Positions 1-9,636 of a stretch of 64,000 bases of DNA are shown piece by piece. This stretch comes from Clostridium fermenticellae (lineage in GTDB: Bacteria > Bacillota > Clostridia > Clostridiales > Clostridiaceae). Location of the stretch: positions 330,183-394,182 of the forward strand of contig NZ_CP032416.1 in the NCBI RefSeq assembly GCF_003600355.1, read 5' to 3'. The stretch's first letter is position 1. Every line of letters begins with the position of its first letter. The notes under the pieces are model-generated. The model saw only the letters and a list, made by a program, of their open reading frames with translations, was not told the DNA's origin and ran no database searches. Made by a program: the position numbers and the translations under genes.

Positions 1-1
1 C

Positions 2-913
2 TCTTTGGGGCTTCAGGCTTCAAATTTAAATCAGGCAACTGCAGGAAATCAGTATGCGGCTTTAAAAATACAGGAAGACGTTGTTCCACAGCAGGCAGCA
101 CTCGCAATTGAGGATGCAAAACATAAGAGAAATAATACTTTAAAGACATTAAAGTTTACGACAGAACAGCAATATATGGCAGTTGTTAATCTTAAGTCTC
201 AAATAGAAAATATAAATGAAACAATAGCTAATGTAAATGATCAGATAAAAGATACCACTTTAAAAATACAGCAGGGTTTGCTTACTCAGGATGCATTAAA
301 TGCACTTGAAGTTCAGAAAAGTCAGCTCGAGGCATCTTTAAATACGCCAAAATCTCAAATGCAGCAGGCACTTTTGGGTATAAAACAGGCATTAAATCTT
401 GACTTAAACACAAATCTTGTACTTGCACCAGCTCAAAGAGACTTTGCAAAGTATGATGATTCTGATATTAGTGATAAAATAACTAAATCTGTAGCTGATA
501 ATTATGATTTGTACAGTCTTCAGAAGAATATAGATTTTATGGCTATGGAACAGGATATTTATTCCAAATACTACCATAATGATAATTCAAATGAAGTCCA
601 GGCAGGACTAAATGTGCAGAATCTTAAAAATCAACTTGATGAAACAAAGTTAAATAAGACAATAACTCTCTGGAATTCTTATTATGATTTAAAGAACAAA
701 GAGGATGCTGTACAAACTGTGCAAGCAACAGTAGATGCTGATCAGGCATCATACAATTCTACAGAAGCAAAATTAAATCAGGGTATAGTGACGAAGCTTG
801 AGCTCGATTCAGCACAACTTACACTAAATAAGGATAAGTTAAATCTTGAGATGGCTGTGAACGACTATATGGTTGCAGTTGACACATATGAATATAATTT
901 AAGTAATGAATAA
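2..913 (+). CDS. TolC-family (outer-membrane-efflux-like) protein, 5' truncated by window edge
   Basis: The frame is open to the left edge, so the real start lies outside the window; the TTG at 5 is probably internal. The visible ~300 residues are long, Gln/Asn/Lys-rich, heptad-like helices in two similar halves, ending in the typical TolC tail (a run of the type ...LNQGIVTKLELDSAQ..., then a helix with TYEYNL). TolC proteins form export ducts with HlyD/EmrA-type adaptors. In a monoderm they cannot form a classical outer-membrane channel, so the role is uncertain; the protein may be a surface-anchored adaptor partner. An intrinsic terminator follows at once. A related adaptor/MFS operon lies 36 kb downstream. 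Confidence 0.75.
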   Translation, partial: SLGLQASNLNQATAGNQYAALKIQEDVVPQQAALAIEDAKHKRNNTLKTLKFTTEQQYMAVVNLKSQIENINETIANVNDQIKDTTLKIQQGLLTQDALNALEVQKSQLEASLNTPKSQMQQALLGIKQALNLDLNTNLVLAPAQRDFAKYDDSDISDKITKSVADNYDLYSLQKNIDFMAMEQDIYSKYYHNDNSNEVQAGLNVQNLKNQLDETKLNKTITLWNSYYDLKNKEDAVQTVQATVDADQASYNSTEAKLNQGIVTKLELDSAQLTLNKDKLNLEMAVNDYMVAVDTYEYNLSNE

Positions 914-920
914 TACAAGA

Positions 921-957
921 ATACCTAGATTTGTATAATCAAACCTAGGTATTTTTT
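921..957 (+). terminator. Intrinsic terminator after the TolC-like gene
   Basis: The arms ATACCTAG (921-928) and CTAGGTAT (945-952) form a stem followed by a run of seven T. It separates two convergent genes and may serve both strands. Confidence 0.75.
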
Positions 958-1442
958 TATTTTACCTGTATTTTATTATCTTCAATAAGTTCATTTGCAA
1001 CCCATCGTGCAACTTTTCCTGTTATTTTTATGCAGTGATTTTTTCTGCCCTCACTTTTAAAGTCATCGCCGGTCCATTCTTTTGTTATTACTCTGCAGCA
1101 TGTTGATTTATATTCATTTTTAATGTAGTCATGGAGTTTCTTGGATTCTTCAAACATTTTGTCATCCATAGGTTGTCCCTTAACTCTGCCGTATACCATA
1201 CCCAAAGCTATCTGACCACCGGAGATTGCACCGCATACGCAGCCGGATTTACCCATGCCTACAGGAAATCCACCTGCCAGTTTAACAACATCCTGATTAA
1301 ATGGTTCACCTAATAGATCATTAATGGTACTTACTACTGATTCACTGCAAAAGAATGTACCATTTCTGAAAAGCTCTTCTGCATCAGCCTGAACTTTATC
1401 AAGAAGTTCTTCTTTTGTAAGTTTTTCTGTGCAAATTGTCAT
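957..1442 (-). CDS. C_GCAxxG_C_C family putative redox protein
   Basis: 161 aa. It carries the family signature: an early Cys in FFCSES (C32), the central GCVCGAISGG (C68 and C70), a CC pair (C115-C116) and a late HC (C137). The family is predicted to be redox active and is often encoded near electron-transfer or transport genes; the biochemical role is not established. The start ATG has a GGAGG-type site (read on the minus strand just above 1442). It is divergent from the TDT transporter and shares a ~90-bp promoter region with it, where AGTATA and TATACT boxes lie back to back. Confident as to family, not as to function. Confidence 0.85.
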   Translation of the reverse strand: MTICTEKLTKEELLDKVQADAEELFRNGTFFCSESVVSTINDLLGEPFNQDVVKLAGGFPVGMGKSGCVCGAISGGQIALGMVYGRVKGQPMDDKMFEESKKLHDYIKNEYKSTCCRVITKEWTGDDFKSEGRKNHCIKITGKVARWVANELIEDNKIQVK

Positions 1443-1531
1443 TATATATCCCTCCTAACATTGTCTCAAATTTAGTATAACATTTATGCTATACTATTGT
1501 TAAGACTTTTAAGATATACGGAGGTGTCTTT

Positions 1532-2491
1532 ATGAATCAAATTTTAAAAAAATGTCCGGTGCCTATAGCAGGACTTATACTGGGACTGGCAGCAGCAGGA
1601 AATCTTATACAATCTTATGGGCAGATATACCACAATTTATTTGGGTTAATATCAGCAGTATTATTTATTATAATGCTTGTAAAGATTATAAAGTACCCTA
1701 AGGGTGTAGCAAAAAGTTTGGACAACCCGGTGGTAGCAAGCGTATTCCCTGCATTTTCTATGGCAATTATGTTATTGGCGGCTTATTTAAAACCGTATAT
1801 GGCATCAGCAGCCTTTATAATGTGGATTATAGGACTTGTTCTACATATTGCACTAATTATATGGTTTACTAAGAAATTTGCATTTAATTTTAAAATCAAG
1901 CAGGTATTCCCGTCCTGGTTTATTGTCTATGTTGGTATAGTCGCTGCAAGTGTATCAGGGACTGCTTTTAAAATGACAGGTATCGGACAGATAGCTTTTT
2001 GGTTTGGTTTTGCTGCATATTTAATACTTCTGCCTATAGTTGTTTATAGGGTTGTAAAGGTTAAGCAGATACCAGAACAGGCATTACCTACATTTTGCAT
2101 ATTTGCGGCACCTGCAGGTTTACTTCTGGCAGGGTATATGAATTCATTTGCAGTAAAAAGTACAGCATTGATTTATTTCTTAACGGTATTATCACTTGTT
2201 ATGTACATAGTGGTTATTATTAAATTATTTGGACTTTTAAAATTAAAATTTTATCCAAGCTATTCGGCATTTACATTTCCACTTGTAATAAGTGCAATTG
2301 GAGTAAAGCTTGTAAATAGATTTTTGGTTAAATCCGGGCAGAATATTTTGGCTTTAAAATACCTTGTGAAATTTCAGGAGGTAATAGGAATAGTAATAAC
2401 ATTATATGTTTTAGTCAGATATATTCAATTTCTTTTATCTAAAGATAATGCTGCCATAAATGTAGAAAAAGATAAATCTGCTGCAAGATAA
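1532..2491 (+). CDS. TDT-family (TehA/SLAC1-like) membrane transporter
   Basis: 319 aa with about ten hydrophobic helices and short loops, the size and topology of the tellurite-resistance/dicarboxylate transporter family. The N-terminal PVPIAGLILGLAAAGN stretch is the characteristic first helix. Family members are anion channels or exporters (C4-dicarboxylates, sulfite, tellurite resistance); the substrate cannot be read from the sequence. A GGAGGTG site precedes the ATG. It is a single gene, divergently transcribed from the C_GCAxxG_C_C protein. The C-terminal tail is charged and probably cytoplasmic. Confidence 0.75.
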   Translation: MNQILKKCPVPIAGLILGLAAAGNLIQSYGQIYHNLFGLISAVLFIIMLVKIIKYPKGVAKSLDNPVVASVFPAFSMAIMLLAAYLKPYMASAAFIMWIIGLVLHIALIIWFTKKFAFNFKIKQVFPSWFIVYVGIVAASVSGTAFKMTGIGQIAFWFGFAAYLILLPIVVYRVVKVKQIPEQALPTFCIFAAPAGLLLAGYMNSFAVKSTALIYFLTVLSLVMYIVVIIKLFGLLKLKFYPSYSAFTFPLVISAIGVKLVNRFLVKSGQNILALKYLVKFQEVIGIVITLYVLVRYIQFLLSKDNAAINVEKDKSAAR

Positions 2492-2571
2492 AGTTTTAAC
2501 TGCAATATTAATTTTATTAATGAATAAAGTGTTACCTTTGTAAATATTTTATTGTACATCCTAAAATACAC

Positions 2572-2600
2572 TTTTAACTCTATGTAAGTTATTGTATAAT
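2572..2600 (+). promoter_or_regulatory. Putative promoter of the polysaccharide locus
   Basis: A perfect -10 TATAAT (2595-2600) lies 64 bp before the O-antigen-ligase-like gene; the T-rich -35 (TTTTAA or TTTAAC, 2572-2578) is weak. It is the only good -10 box in the spacer before this gene. Confidence 0.4.
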
Positions 2601-2663
2601 TAATGTAGTTTTGATATTTAAGGTGAAAAATATGTTTACTTGTGTAATATTGGAGGTAAAGTA

Positions 2664-4511
2664 ATGCAGGACGATTTATATAAGGAATTTTACGGAGAAG
2701 AATACGATGATAAAAAGTGGTACTCTGTAATTCCAATAGCACTTTTAGTATTTTTAATACCGATTATAGTATACGGAAAACAGGTCAATCTAACTGGAAA
2801 CTATTATAGGTTTTGGAATGGAGCGTCTCAGAGTTTAGACTTTTTTTCATACTATAAGTCTATGTGGATTGTAATTTTAACAGTTCTGTTGTCTGTTGTA
2901 TTTTTAGTAAGTGTATTAAGAAAGTCAATTAAAATACAAAAGATGAGTATATACATTCCTATAGGAGTTTATTCACTTTTTGTTATTTTGTCTACTATTT
3001 TTTCAAAGTACAAGGATATAGCTGTATTTGGATTTGTTGAAAGATATGAGGGAATGATAGTTCTTTTATGTTATATGGCTATATTATTTATTACAATAAA
3101 TATGGTTAACCACAAGTCTGCAGTAAAAGCAGTTTTAATAGCTCTTATAGCATCTGCTGTAGTAATAGGACTTATTGGTATTTTTCAGTATTTTGGACAT
3201 GATATATTTAAGAGCGTAAGTGGTAAAAAACTGATTTTACCGGCAAGCCTTCAAAGTATGGCAGGCAAACTTAAATTTCAGTTTGGAGACAAGATAATAT
3301 ATTCGACGCTTTACCATTATGACTATGTTGGAAGTTATATGGCAATGCTTTTTCCACTCACATTTACAATGCTTCTGCTTGTAAAAAACAAGATATATAA
3401 ATTATGTCTTATCCCTGTAACGATACTTATGTTTTTGAATTTACTTTTATGCCATTCACGTGCAGGTGTTTTAGGAGGAATTATTTCTTTAATAGTACTT
3501 GCCATAATTTTAAGGAAACATTTAATTAAAAATTATAAAATAACAGCAGCCGCATTAGTTGTAGTCATAGCAGGCGGTATTGGATTTAACATATATTCAA
3601 AGGGACTTTTAAGCGACAGAATAGGTTCGCTTTTTAAAGATGCAGGGCAGCTTATGAGTTCATCAAAAAAGGCAAAAACACCTTATCTTAAAGATGTAAC
3701 GCAAAATAACAATGAACTTAATCTGGCATTTTCAGATAACACCTTAAAGGTTATAAGCAATAAAGGAAAGCTTACTTTTAAAGATGCATCAGATAATACA
3801 ATAAAGTCTAGTTTGAACAGTAAAAATGGACAAGAAGTATTAAATGATAAGAGGTATAAGGATTTTAATATAGTTGTAACAGATTATTCGGATACATCTT
3901 CAAATAAATATGGCATACAAATAAACAGAAATAATTTAAAAATGCCATTTTTATCTTACAATGATCACTTTACATTTACAGATGAAAAGGGCGATTCAGT
4001 TGAAATAAAGGATGTACCTAAACTTGGGTTTGAAGGGAAGGAACAGCTGGGATCTGCAAGAGGATACATATGGTCGAGAAGTCTGCCTCTTTTGAAGCAC
4101 ACAATTTTATTTGGATATGGGCCGGATACATTTGCAGCAGAATTTCCACAGAATGATTACATAGGAAAATTAACTGCATATGGAACTTCAACAATGCTTG
4201 TAGATAAAGCCCATGATTTATATCTTGCAATGGGACTCAATACCGGAATTGTGAGCCTTATAGCTTTCATAGCAATAATTGTAATGTACTTTAAATCCAG
4301 CATAAAGCTTTATTTCACAAATGATTATGAAGAATTTTTCTCGATAGTTGGCCTTTCAGTATTTATTGCAGTTATAGGATATCTTGGGGCAGCATTTTTT
4401 AACGACAGCATAGTATCAGTTGCACCTGTATTCTGGACACTTTTAGGGTTAGGGATAGCTGTGAATGCTGTGTTAAAAAATGATAAAGCTAAAGCAGAAG
4501 AGCAGCTTTAA
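2664..4511 (+). CDS. O-antigen ligase / polymerase family membrane protein (Wzy_C-like)
   Basis: 615 aa from the ATG at 2664, chosen because GGAGGT lies 7 nt upstream; an earlier in-frame start would have no ribosome site. About twelve membrane helices are interrupted near residues 320-465 by a large hydrophilic, beta-rich extracellular segment. This is followed by the Wzy_C hallmark RGYIWSRSLPLL...FGYGPDTF (about residue 467 on). The family joins or polymerises undecaprenyl-linked glycans on the outer face of the membrane. It heads the surface-polysaccharide locus, directly before the Wzz/BY-kinase-like gene. A second, smaller Wzy-like protein is encoded at 11.3 kb, so this one may act as ligase rather than polymerase. 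Confidence 0.8.
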   Translation: MQDDLYKEFYGEEYDDKKWYSVIPIALLVFLIPIIVYGKQVNLTGNYYRFWNGASQSLDFFSYYKSMWIVILTVLLSVVFLVSVLRKSIKIQKMSIYIPIGVYSLFVILSTIFSKYKDIAVFGFVERYEGMIVLLCYMAILFITINMVNHKSAVKAVLIALIASAVVIGLIGIFQYFGHDIFKSVSGKKLILPASLQSMAGKLKFQFGDKIIYSTLYHYDYVGSYMAMLFPLTFTMLLLVKNKIYKLCLIPVTILMFLNLLLCHSRAGVLGGIISLIVLAIILRKHLIKNYKITAAALVVVIAGGIGFNIYSKGLLSDRIGSLFKDAGQLMSSSKKAKTPYLKDVTQNNNELNLAFSDNTLKVISNKGKLTFKDASDNTIKSSLNSKNGQEVLNDKRYKDFNIVVTDYSDTSSNKYGIQINRNNLKMPFLSYNDHFTFTDEKGDSVEIKDVPKLGFEGKEQLGSARGYIWSRSLPLLKHTILFGYGPDTFAAEFPQNDYIGKLTAYGTSTMLVDKAHDLYLAMGLNTGIVSLIAFIAIIVMYFKSSIKLYFTNDYEEFFSIVGLSVFIAVIGYLGAAFFNDSIVSVAPVFWTLLGLGIAVNAVLKNDKAKAEEQL

Positions 4512-4607
4512 TTTATAAGTTTAAGCTTAACAGAGCTTTATTTCAGAAAAGTTTATTATATCCGATAAGATATTATAAAAGCATATTTAGTTTAGCAGGA
4601 GGAAGCT

Positions 4608-5990
4608 ATGGAAGAAGAAACTTTGGATTTAAGAGACCTTTGGAAGATTATAAGAAGGCGAAAATGGATCATTATAAGTATAACAGTTGTATTTTTAATC
4701 TTAGGATTAATTATGGGATTTATGATGCAAAAACCAGAAGAAATAAATAGTAATGGTGATGTATATGAATCCACCGCGAGCATACTTATTACAAATTTTT
4801 CGGATGAAAAAGGTAAAAGTGTAAAAGGTCAGGTAGAGCTAAATCAGCAGTTAACAAATATATATGGAACTATTGCAAATTCGGCAACTGTAGCAGGGAA
4901 AACTATAAAAGATATGAAGCTGAACATAAAGACGGATGAATTTACTAATGATATAAATGTAATAGCAGATGCTAATTCGCAAGTGATTAAAATATACTAT
5001 TCAGGAGATAAGAATAATAATCAGCAGAAGGTATTGACTGCCTATGTTAAAAACTTTATTGAAGAAGCGGATAAGGTATATCCACAGGGTAAACTCAAGG
5101 TATTGGATGAACCTTCCGAAACTCAGGAAATTTCACAAGATGATTTTACCAAGTTAATTACTCCTGTGCAGCAAAGTGGGCAGCAGACAACGACAACAAG
5201 CAAAACAACACCGAAGGCCAAAAGTAAAAAACTGATTTTAGCGGTAGCACTGTTTTTAGGACTTATGGTTGGATTCGGAGCAGCTTTTGTAGTTGAATAT
5301 TTGGATAATACGGTTAAGAAAAGGGAAGAAGCAGAAAGAATACTGAATCAGTCAGCAATTGAAATTATTCCTTATGATAAATTAAGAAGTGGTGAAGTTT
5401 ATAAGGAAGCTTTCAGAAGTTTAAGAACTAATCTTAAACAAAAGGGTAAGGAAAATGTATTTGTAATCACAAGCCCGTCAGGTAAAGATGGGAGGACTTC
5501 TATATGTTTGGATTTGGCAAAGTCATTTGCAGTTATAGGGCATAAAGTACTTATAATAGACGCAGATGGAAGAAATCCAAAAGCAGGTTCAGAATTTAAC
5601 CTTAAAAGTGATTTTGGATTAAGTGATATATTAATGGATAGTAAATATAAATTTGACAACATCAGCAGATTTAAAATTGATGAGGAAAATATATATACAC
5701 TGTGCTGGGGAAACCAAAAGGATAATCCATCAGATTTACTTGATAATGGCAGGCTTAAAAATATCTTGGAAGATATTAAGAATCAATTTGATTATATAAT
5801 AATAGATACACCGGCATTTACAAAGTATTCTGATGCCCAGATTATTGCAAGGGTGTCAGATGATATTAGTGTTTTAGCTTTGATTACAGAAGGAAATACA
5901 AATGTAGATGACATAAAAAGATTTAAAGAAATTATTGAGTTATCACAGATAAAGTTAAGTGGATTGATTTGGAGGAAAGAGGGGATTTAG
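4608..5990 (+). CDS. Wzz/BY-kinase-like fusion with degenerate P-loop
   Basis: 460 aa. The N-terminus has a Wzz domain: a cytoplasmic lead, a helix at about residues 24-44, and an extracellular segment ending in a second helix near 206-230. A CpsD/MinD-like ATPase domain starts near 260. Family members set polysaccharide chain length and autophosphorylate on tyrosines. Here the Walker A is SPSGKDGRTS (289-298), so the invariant Lys is Arg296. The A' motif reads IIDADGRNP (318 is the Asp) and Walker B IIIDTP (D400). The C-terminus ends LIWRKEGI without a tyrosine cluster. It is therefore probably a regulatory pseudo-kinase. AGGAGG precedes the ATG. Confidence 0.8.
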   Translation: MEEETLDLRDLWKIIRRRKWIIISITVVFLILGLIMGFMMQKPEEINSNGDVYESTASILITNFSDEKGKSVKGQVELNQQLTNIYGTIANSATVAGKTIKDMKLNIKTDEFTNDINVIADANSQVIKIYYSGDKNNNQQKVLTAYVKNFIEEADKVYPQGKLKVLDEPSETQEISQDDFTKLITPVQQSGQQTTTTSKTTPKAKSKKLILAVALFLGLMVGFGAAFVVEYLDNTVKKREEAERILNQSAIEIIPYDKLRSGEVYKEAFRSLRTNLKQKGKENVFVITSPSGKDGRTSICLDLAKSFAVIGHKVLIIDADGRNPKAGSEFNLKSDFGLSDILMDSKYKFDNISRFKIDEENIYTLCWGNQKDNPSDLLDNGRLKNILEDIKNQFDYIIIDTPAFTKYSDAQIIARVSDDISVLALITEGNTNVDDIKRFKEIIELSQIKLSGLIWRKEGI

Positions 5991-5991
5991 T

Positions 5992-7269
5992 GTGAAAAAA
6001 ATACTGTTTTTTACTACAAGATCTCCTATAAAACCTTCATCAGGTCGAGAAATTAGTCTTTATTATTATATAAAGTACTTGCATGAATTATATAATTATG
6101 AAATTGTGGTTTTTACATTTGGCAGAGAGAAAAAATGCATAGTTAGACCTGCTGATTTTATACATAAGTTATATACCGTGAAATCTCCGAGCAATATGGA
6201 TATATTCAAAAATGTTATAAAGAAAGTTATTTTTGGTAGATATCCACTTCAAGTAGCTATATTTTATTCTCTAAAAATAAAATATAAATTAGATGAGATT
6301 ATAAAAAAAGAAAGTCCTGATATTTTAATATCGGATATGGTTAGAACAAGTGAATATTTTAAGGATTATAAAATGACTAAAATTTTTGATATGGATGATA
6401 TGTTGTCTTTGAGATATAAAAGTCAGCTTGAATCAGAAGGTGAGTTAATAAACCCTTTTGGGGCTTATTTTGATAAATTGCCGGGAGTATTAAAAAAGAT
6501 CTTAGATAAAAATTATGTAAAGATATTTATACTAAAATATGAGCAGATGGCATTACAGAAATATGAAGTTAATATATCTAATAAATATGATGCAGTCGTA
6601 TTAGTATCACCAAAGGAAGTTAATTATTTAAATGAAAAAATGGATACTAAAAAAGCATTTGTTGTTTCAACGGGAGTGGATTGCAAATATTTTGAAGATA
6701 AAATAATAAATAGGGATGAAAATATCATAACTTTCCTGGGAGTATATTCAGCACCACATAATGAAGATGCAGTATTATATTTTTATAGGGATATATTGCC
6801 AGCAATAAAGAAAACTAATCCTAATTTAAAATTGAGATTGGTAGGGGGCAATGTTACAAAAAAAGTGGAAAAACTTAAAATGGATGCTTCTATTGAATTA
6901 GTTGGAAGAGTGGAAGATGTGAGAGATTATATAAAATCAAGTAAAGTATTTGTAGCACCACTTAGATTTGGAAGTGGTATAAAAACTAAAATATTGGAGG
7001 CAATGGCTATGGAAGTACCTGTTGTTACAACTTCAGTGGGAGCAGAAGGTATTGGATTAGAAAATTATGAGAATGTAATAATTCAAGACGATCCTAATAA
7101 ATTTGCCAAGGCTGTGTGTGAATTGGTAGCGGATAATGGTTTATATAATAGGATAGCTAAAAATGCAAAAGAATTTGTAATGAATAATTATGATTGGAAT
7201 GTTCAAATGAAATCTTGGAAAAATGTATTTGATTTTGTAGAGAAGGATGATAATAAATGCAGGCAGTAA
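5992..7269 (+). CDS. Glycosyltransferase family 4-like
   Basis: 425 aa, GTG start one base after the upstream stop with a GGAGG-AAAGAGGGG site. The C-terminal half is a GT-B nucleotide-sugar domain: FLGVYSAPHNEDAV, then LVGG, ELVGRVEDV, and the APLRFGSGIKTKILEAMA segment with the family's Glu for donor binding. It probably adds a sugar from an NDP donor to a lipid-linked glycan at the inner membrane face; donor and acceptor are unknown. Its 3' end overlaps hddC by 13 nt, indicating translational coupling with the heptose genes. Confidence 0.8.
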   Translation: MKKILFFTTRSPIKPSSGREISLYYYIKYLHELYNYEIVVFTFGREKKCIVRPADFIHKLYTVKSPSNMDIFKNVIKKVIFGRYPLQVAIFYSLKIKYKLDEIIKKESPDILISDMVRTSEYFKDYKMTKIFDMDDMLSLRYKSQLESEGELINPFGAYFDKLPGVLKKILDKNYVKIFILKYEQMALQKYEVNISNKYDAVVLVSPKEVNYLNEKMDTKKAFVVSTGVDCKYFEDKIINRDENIITFLGVYSAPHNEDAVLYFYRDILPAIKKTNPNLKLRLVGGNVTKKVEKLKMDASIELVGRVEDVRDYIKSSKVFVAPLRFGSGIKTKILEAMAMEVPVVTTSVGAEGIGLENYENVIIQDDPNKFAKAVCELVADNGLYNRIAKNAKEFVMNNYDWNVQMKSWKNVFDFVEKDDNKCRQ

Positions 7270-7964
7270 TCCTGGTGGGTGGACTTGGCACTAGATTAAA
7301 AGGGATAGTGAATGATAAACCTAAACCAATGGCACTTGCGAATAATAGGCCATTTTTGGAGTATCTTATCAATAAATTAAAGAACAGTGGAATAACAGAT
7401 ATTGTTTTGGCTGCAGGATATATGGCAGAGTATATAAAAGATTATTTTGAAGATGGAAAAGATTTTGGTGTTAGTATAGGTTACTCTATTGAAAGTAAAC
7501 AGTTGGGCACAGGCGGTGCATTAAAGAATGCGGAAAGACTTTTGCATAGTGAGGATATTCTTATTTTAAATGGCGATACATATTTTAATATAAATTTTAA
7601 TGATATGTATGCTTTTCATAAAAGAAATAAGAGTTATTTTACTATGGCATTAAGGAGAGTTGATGATGTATCTAGGTATGGTACTGTTGAGTGTAATTAT
7701 AAAAATGTAGTAACTAAGTTTATTGAAAAGGATGATTATTTGCATTCCAATTATATAAATGGCGGTATCTATATAATAAACAAAAAAATTTTAAAGTATA
7801 TAGCTGCTGATAGGAAAGTATCCTTAGAAAATCAAGTTATTCCTAAAGTAATGAAATATGAATATATATACGGATTTAAAAGTAAAGATTATTTTATAGA
7901 TATAGGTATTCCGGAAGACTACTTTAAATTTTGTGAGGATATGAAAAGAGGAATGATAAAATGA
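7257..7964 (+). CDS. hddC: D-glycero-alpha-D-manno-heptose-1-phosphate guanylyltransferase
   Basis: 235 aa nucleotidyltransferase fold. The N-terminal signature VGGLGTRLKGIVNDKPKPM binds the nucleotide and phosphate; GTGGAL and LNGDTYF supply further active-site residues, and a late DIGIPEDY is typical of the HddC group. It would activate heptose-1-phosphate to the nucleotide form (GDP in characterised systems). It overlaps both neighbours and is followed directly by hddA, gmhA and gmhB; that context, more than sequence alone, distinguishes it from other sugar nucleotidyltransferases. Confidence 0.85.
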   Translation: MQAVILVGGLGTRLKGIVNDKPKPMALANNRPFLEYLINKLKNSGITDIVLAAGYMAEYIKDYFEDGKDFGVSIGYSIESKQLGTGGALKNAERLLHSEDILILNGDTYFNINFNDMYAFHKRNKSYFTMALRRVDDVSRYGTVECNYKNVVTKFIEKDDYLHSNYINGGIYIINKKILKYIAADRKVSLENQVIPKVMKYEYIYGFKSKDYFIDIGIPEDYFKFCEDMKRGMIK

Positions 7965-9040
7965 TTATAAGATCAAAGGCACCTCTTAGAATAAGTTTTG
8001 GTGGTGGAGGAACTGATGTGTCACCTTATTGTGACGATCATATTGGAGTTGTTTTAAATAGTACAATAAATAAATATGCTTATTGTTCAATAGTTCCTAA
8101 TGATACAAATGAAATAGTAGTAAATTCACTGGATTTTGATATGACTGTTAAATACAATTGTAGTGAAAATCTTGTTTATAATGGCAAACTTGACTTGGTT
8201 AAAGCTGCATTAAAAAAAATGAATATAACTCAAGGATGCGAAGTTTATCTTCAATGTGATGCTCCTGCCGGATCAGGACTTGGAACATCGTCAACAGTTG
8301 TAGTTGCACTTTTAAGTGCTATGGCAAGATGGAAGGGTATAATTCTGGATCAATATGCATTAGCACATATTGCTTATGAGGTTGAGAGGAAGGATTTAGG
8401 GATATCTGGAGGATATCAAGATCAATTTGCCGCAACTTTTGGAGGATTTAATTTTATGGAAATAAACGGTGATGATATAGTAGTGAATCCCCTTAAGATA
8501 AGAAAAGATATAATAAACGAATTGCAGTATAATGTACTTCTGTGTTATACAGGTAATATACATATTTCAGCAAACATAATTAATGATCAAGTCAATAATT
8601 ATGAAAATAAAGATGTAGAGGTTATAAGTGCTATGCATGAGATAAAAGCATTGGCATATGCGATGAAAAAAGAACTACTTAGAGGAAACCTAAATAATTT
8701 TGGCATGCTTTTAAATTATGGTTGGGAATGTAAGAAGAAAATGAGTAATAAGATATCAAATTCTCAAATAGATAAATTATATAAAGAAGCATTAGAAGCT
8801 GGAGCATTAGGTGGAAAGCTTCTAGGAGCAGGTGGAGGAGGATATCTTCTTGTGTATTGTCCATACAATAAAAAACATATGGTAGCCGAGAGATTAGAGG
8901 AACTAGGTGGACAACTTATGGATTGGAATTTTGATTTAAGAGGAGTTCAAAATTGGGTCGTTGATGATAAAAGATGGGTTTATGATGAGATTGCAATAAC
9001 TACAACTGAGGGAAATTTTAAATTTGATCTTTCAAAGTAG
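7961..9040 (+). CDS. hddA: D-glycero-D-manno-heptose 7-phosphate kinase (GHMP family)
   Basis: 359 aa. The N-terminal APLRISFGGGGTDVSPYC is the HddA/fucokinase-type GHMP motif 1, DAPAGSGLGTSSTVV (from about residue 100) the ATP-binding loop, and GGKLLGAGGGGYLL the C-terminal GHMP motif 3. It phosphorylates heptose-7-phosphate at C1 to give the 1,7-bisphosphate used by GmhB. It starts within an ATGA overlap with hddC. Length and motifs fit full-length enzymes. Confidence 0.88.
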   Translation: MIIRSKAPLRISFGGGGTDVSPYCDDHIGVVLNSTINKYAYCSIVPNDTNEIVVNSLDFDMTVKYNCSENLVYNGKLDLVKAALKKMNITQGCEVYLQCDAPAGSGLGTSSTVVVALLSAMARWKGIILDQYALAHIAYEVERKDLGISGGYQDQFAATFGGFNFMEINGDDIVVNPLKIRKDIINELQYNVLLCYTGNIHISANIINDQVNNYENKDVEVISAMHEIKALAYAMKKELLRGNLNNFGMLLNYGWECKKKMSNKISNSQIDKLYKEALEAGALGGKLLGAGGGGYLLVYCPYNKKHMVAERLEELGGQLMDWNFDLRGVQNWVVDDKRWVYDEIAITTTEGNFKFDLSK

Positions 9041-9050
9041 GGGGACTAAA

Positions 9051-9635
9051 ATGATGAATAAATTAATAAAGCAACAGATAATGGATAGCATAGGAGTTAA
9101 ACAAGAAATTCTGGCTGATGATAAATATATAGACCTTATTCAAAATATATCAAGAGTTATAATAAATACATATAAAAATAATGGCAAGGTACTTATCTGT
9201 GGAAACGGTGGAAGCGCAGCAGATTCACAACATATAGCCGCAGAATTTGTAAGCAAGTTTAAGTTGGATAGAAAGCCGATTTCTGCAATAGCTTTAACAG
9301 TTAATACATCGATTTTGACTGCTGTATCAAATGATTATAGTTATGATAATGTATTTAAAAGACAAGTTGAAGCATTTGGGAAAAAAGGTGATGTACTTAT
9401 TGGAATAAGTACAAGTGGAAATTCAAGAAATATATCATTAGCTCTAGAAAAAGCAACAGAATTAGGTATGATATCTGTAGCACTCCTTGGATGTGATGGA
9501 GGAGAAAACAAAAACTTTGCTGATTTATCTATAATAGTTCCATCCAACGATACTCCCAGAATACAGGAATCACATATAATGATAGGACACATAGTATGTG
9601 ATATAGTTGAGAAGGAACTGTTTGGTAAAAAGTAA
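9051..9635 (+). CDS. gmhA: Sedoheptulose-7-phosphate isomerase
   Basis: 194 aa from the ATG at 9051 (ATG at 9054 also possible); GGGGGA just upstream decides against the earlier in-frame TTG. It is a SIS-domain protein with the GmhA signature [16 protein letters not shown], then [10 protein letters not shown] and late [11 protein letters not shown], whose Glu/His residues lie in the isomerase active site. It converts sedoheptulose-7-phosphate into D-glycero-D-manno-heptose-7-phosphate, the first committed step of ADP- or GDP-heptose synthesis. Confidence 0.9.
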   Translation: MMNKLIKQQIMDSIGVKQEILADDKYIDLIQNISRVIINTYKNNGKVLICGNGGSAADSQHIAAEFVSKFKLDRKPISAIALTVNTSILTAVSNDYSYDNVFKRQVEAFGKKGDVLIGISTSGNSRNISLALEKATELGMISVALLGCDGGENKNFADLSIIVPSNDTPRIQESHIMIGHIVCDIVEKELFGKK

Positions 9636-9636
9636 A

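Noticed and set aside
1460-1500. AGTATA/TATACT arrangement as a regulator operator
   Set aside because: It is explained more simply as two divergent -10 boxes of the flanking genes.
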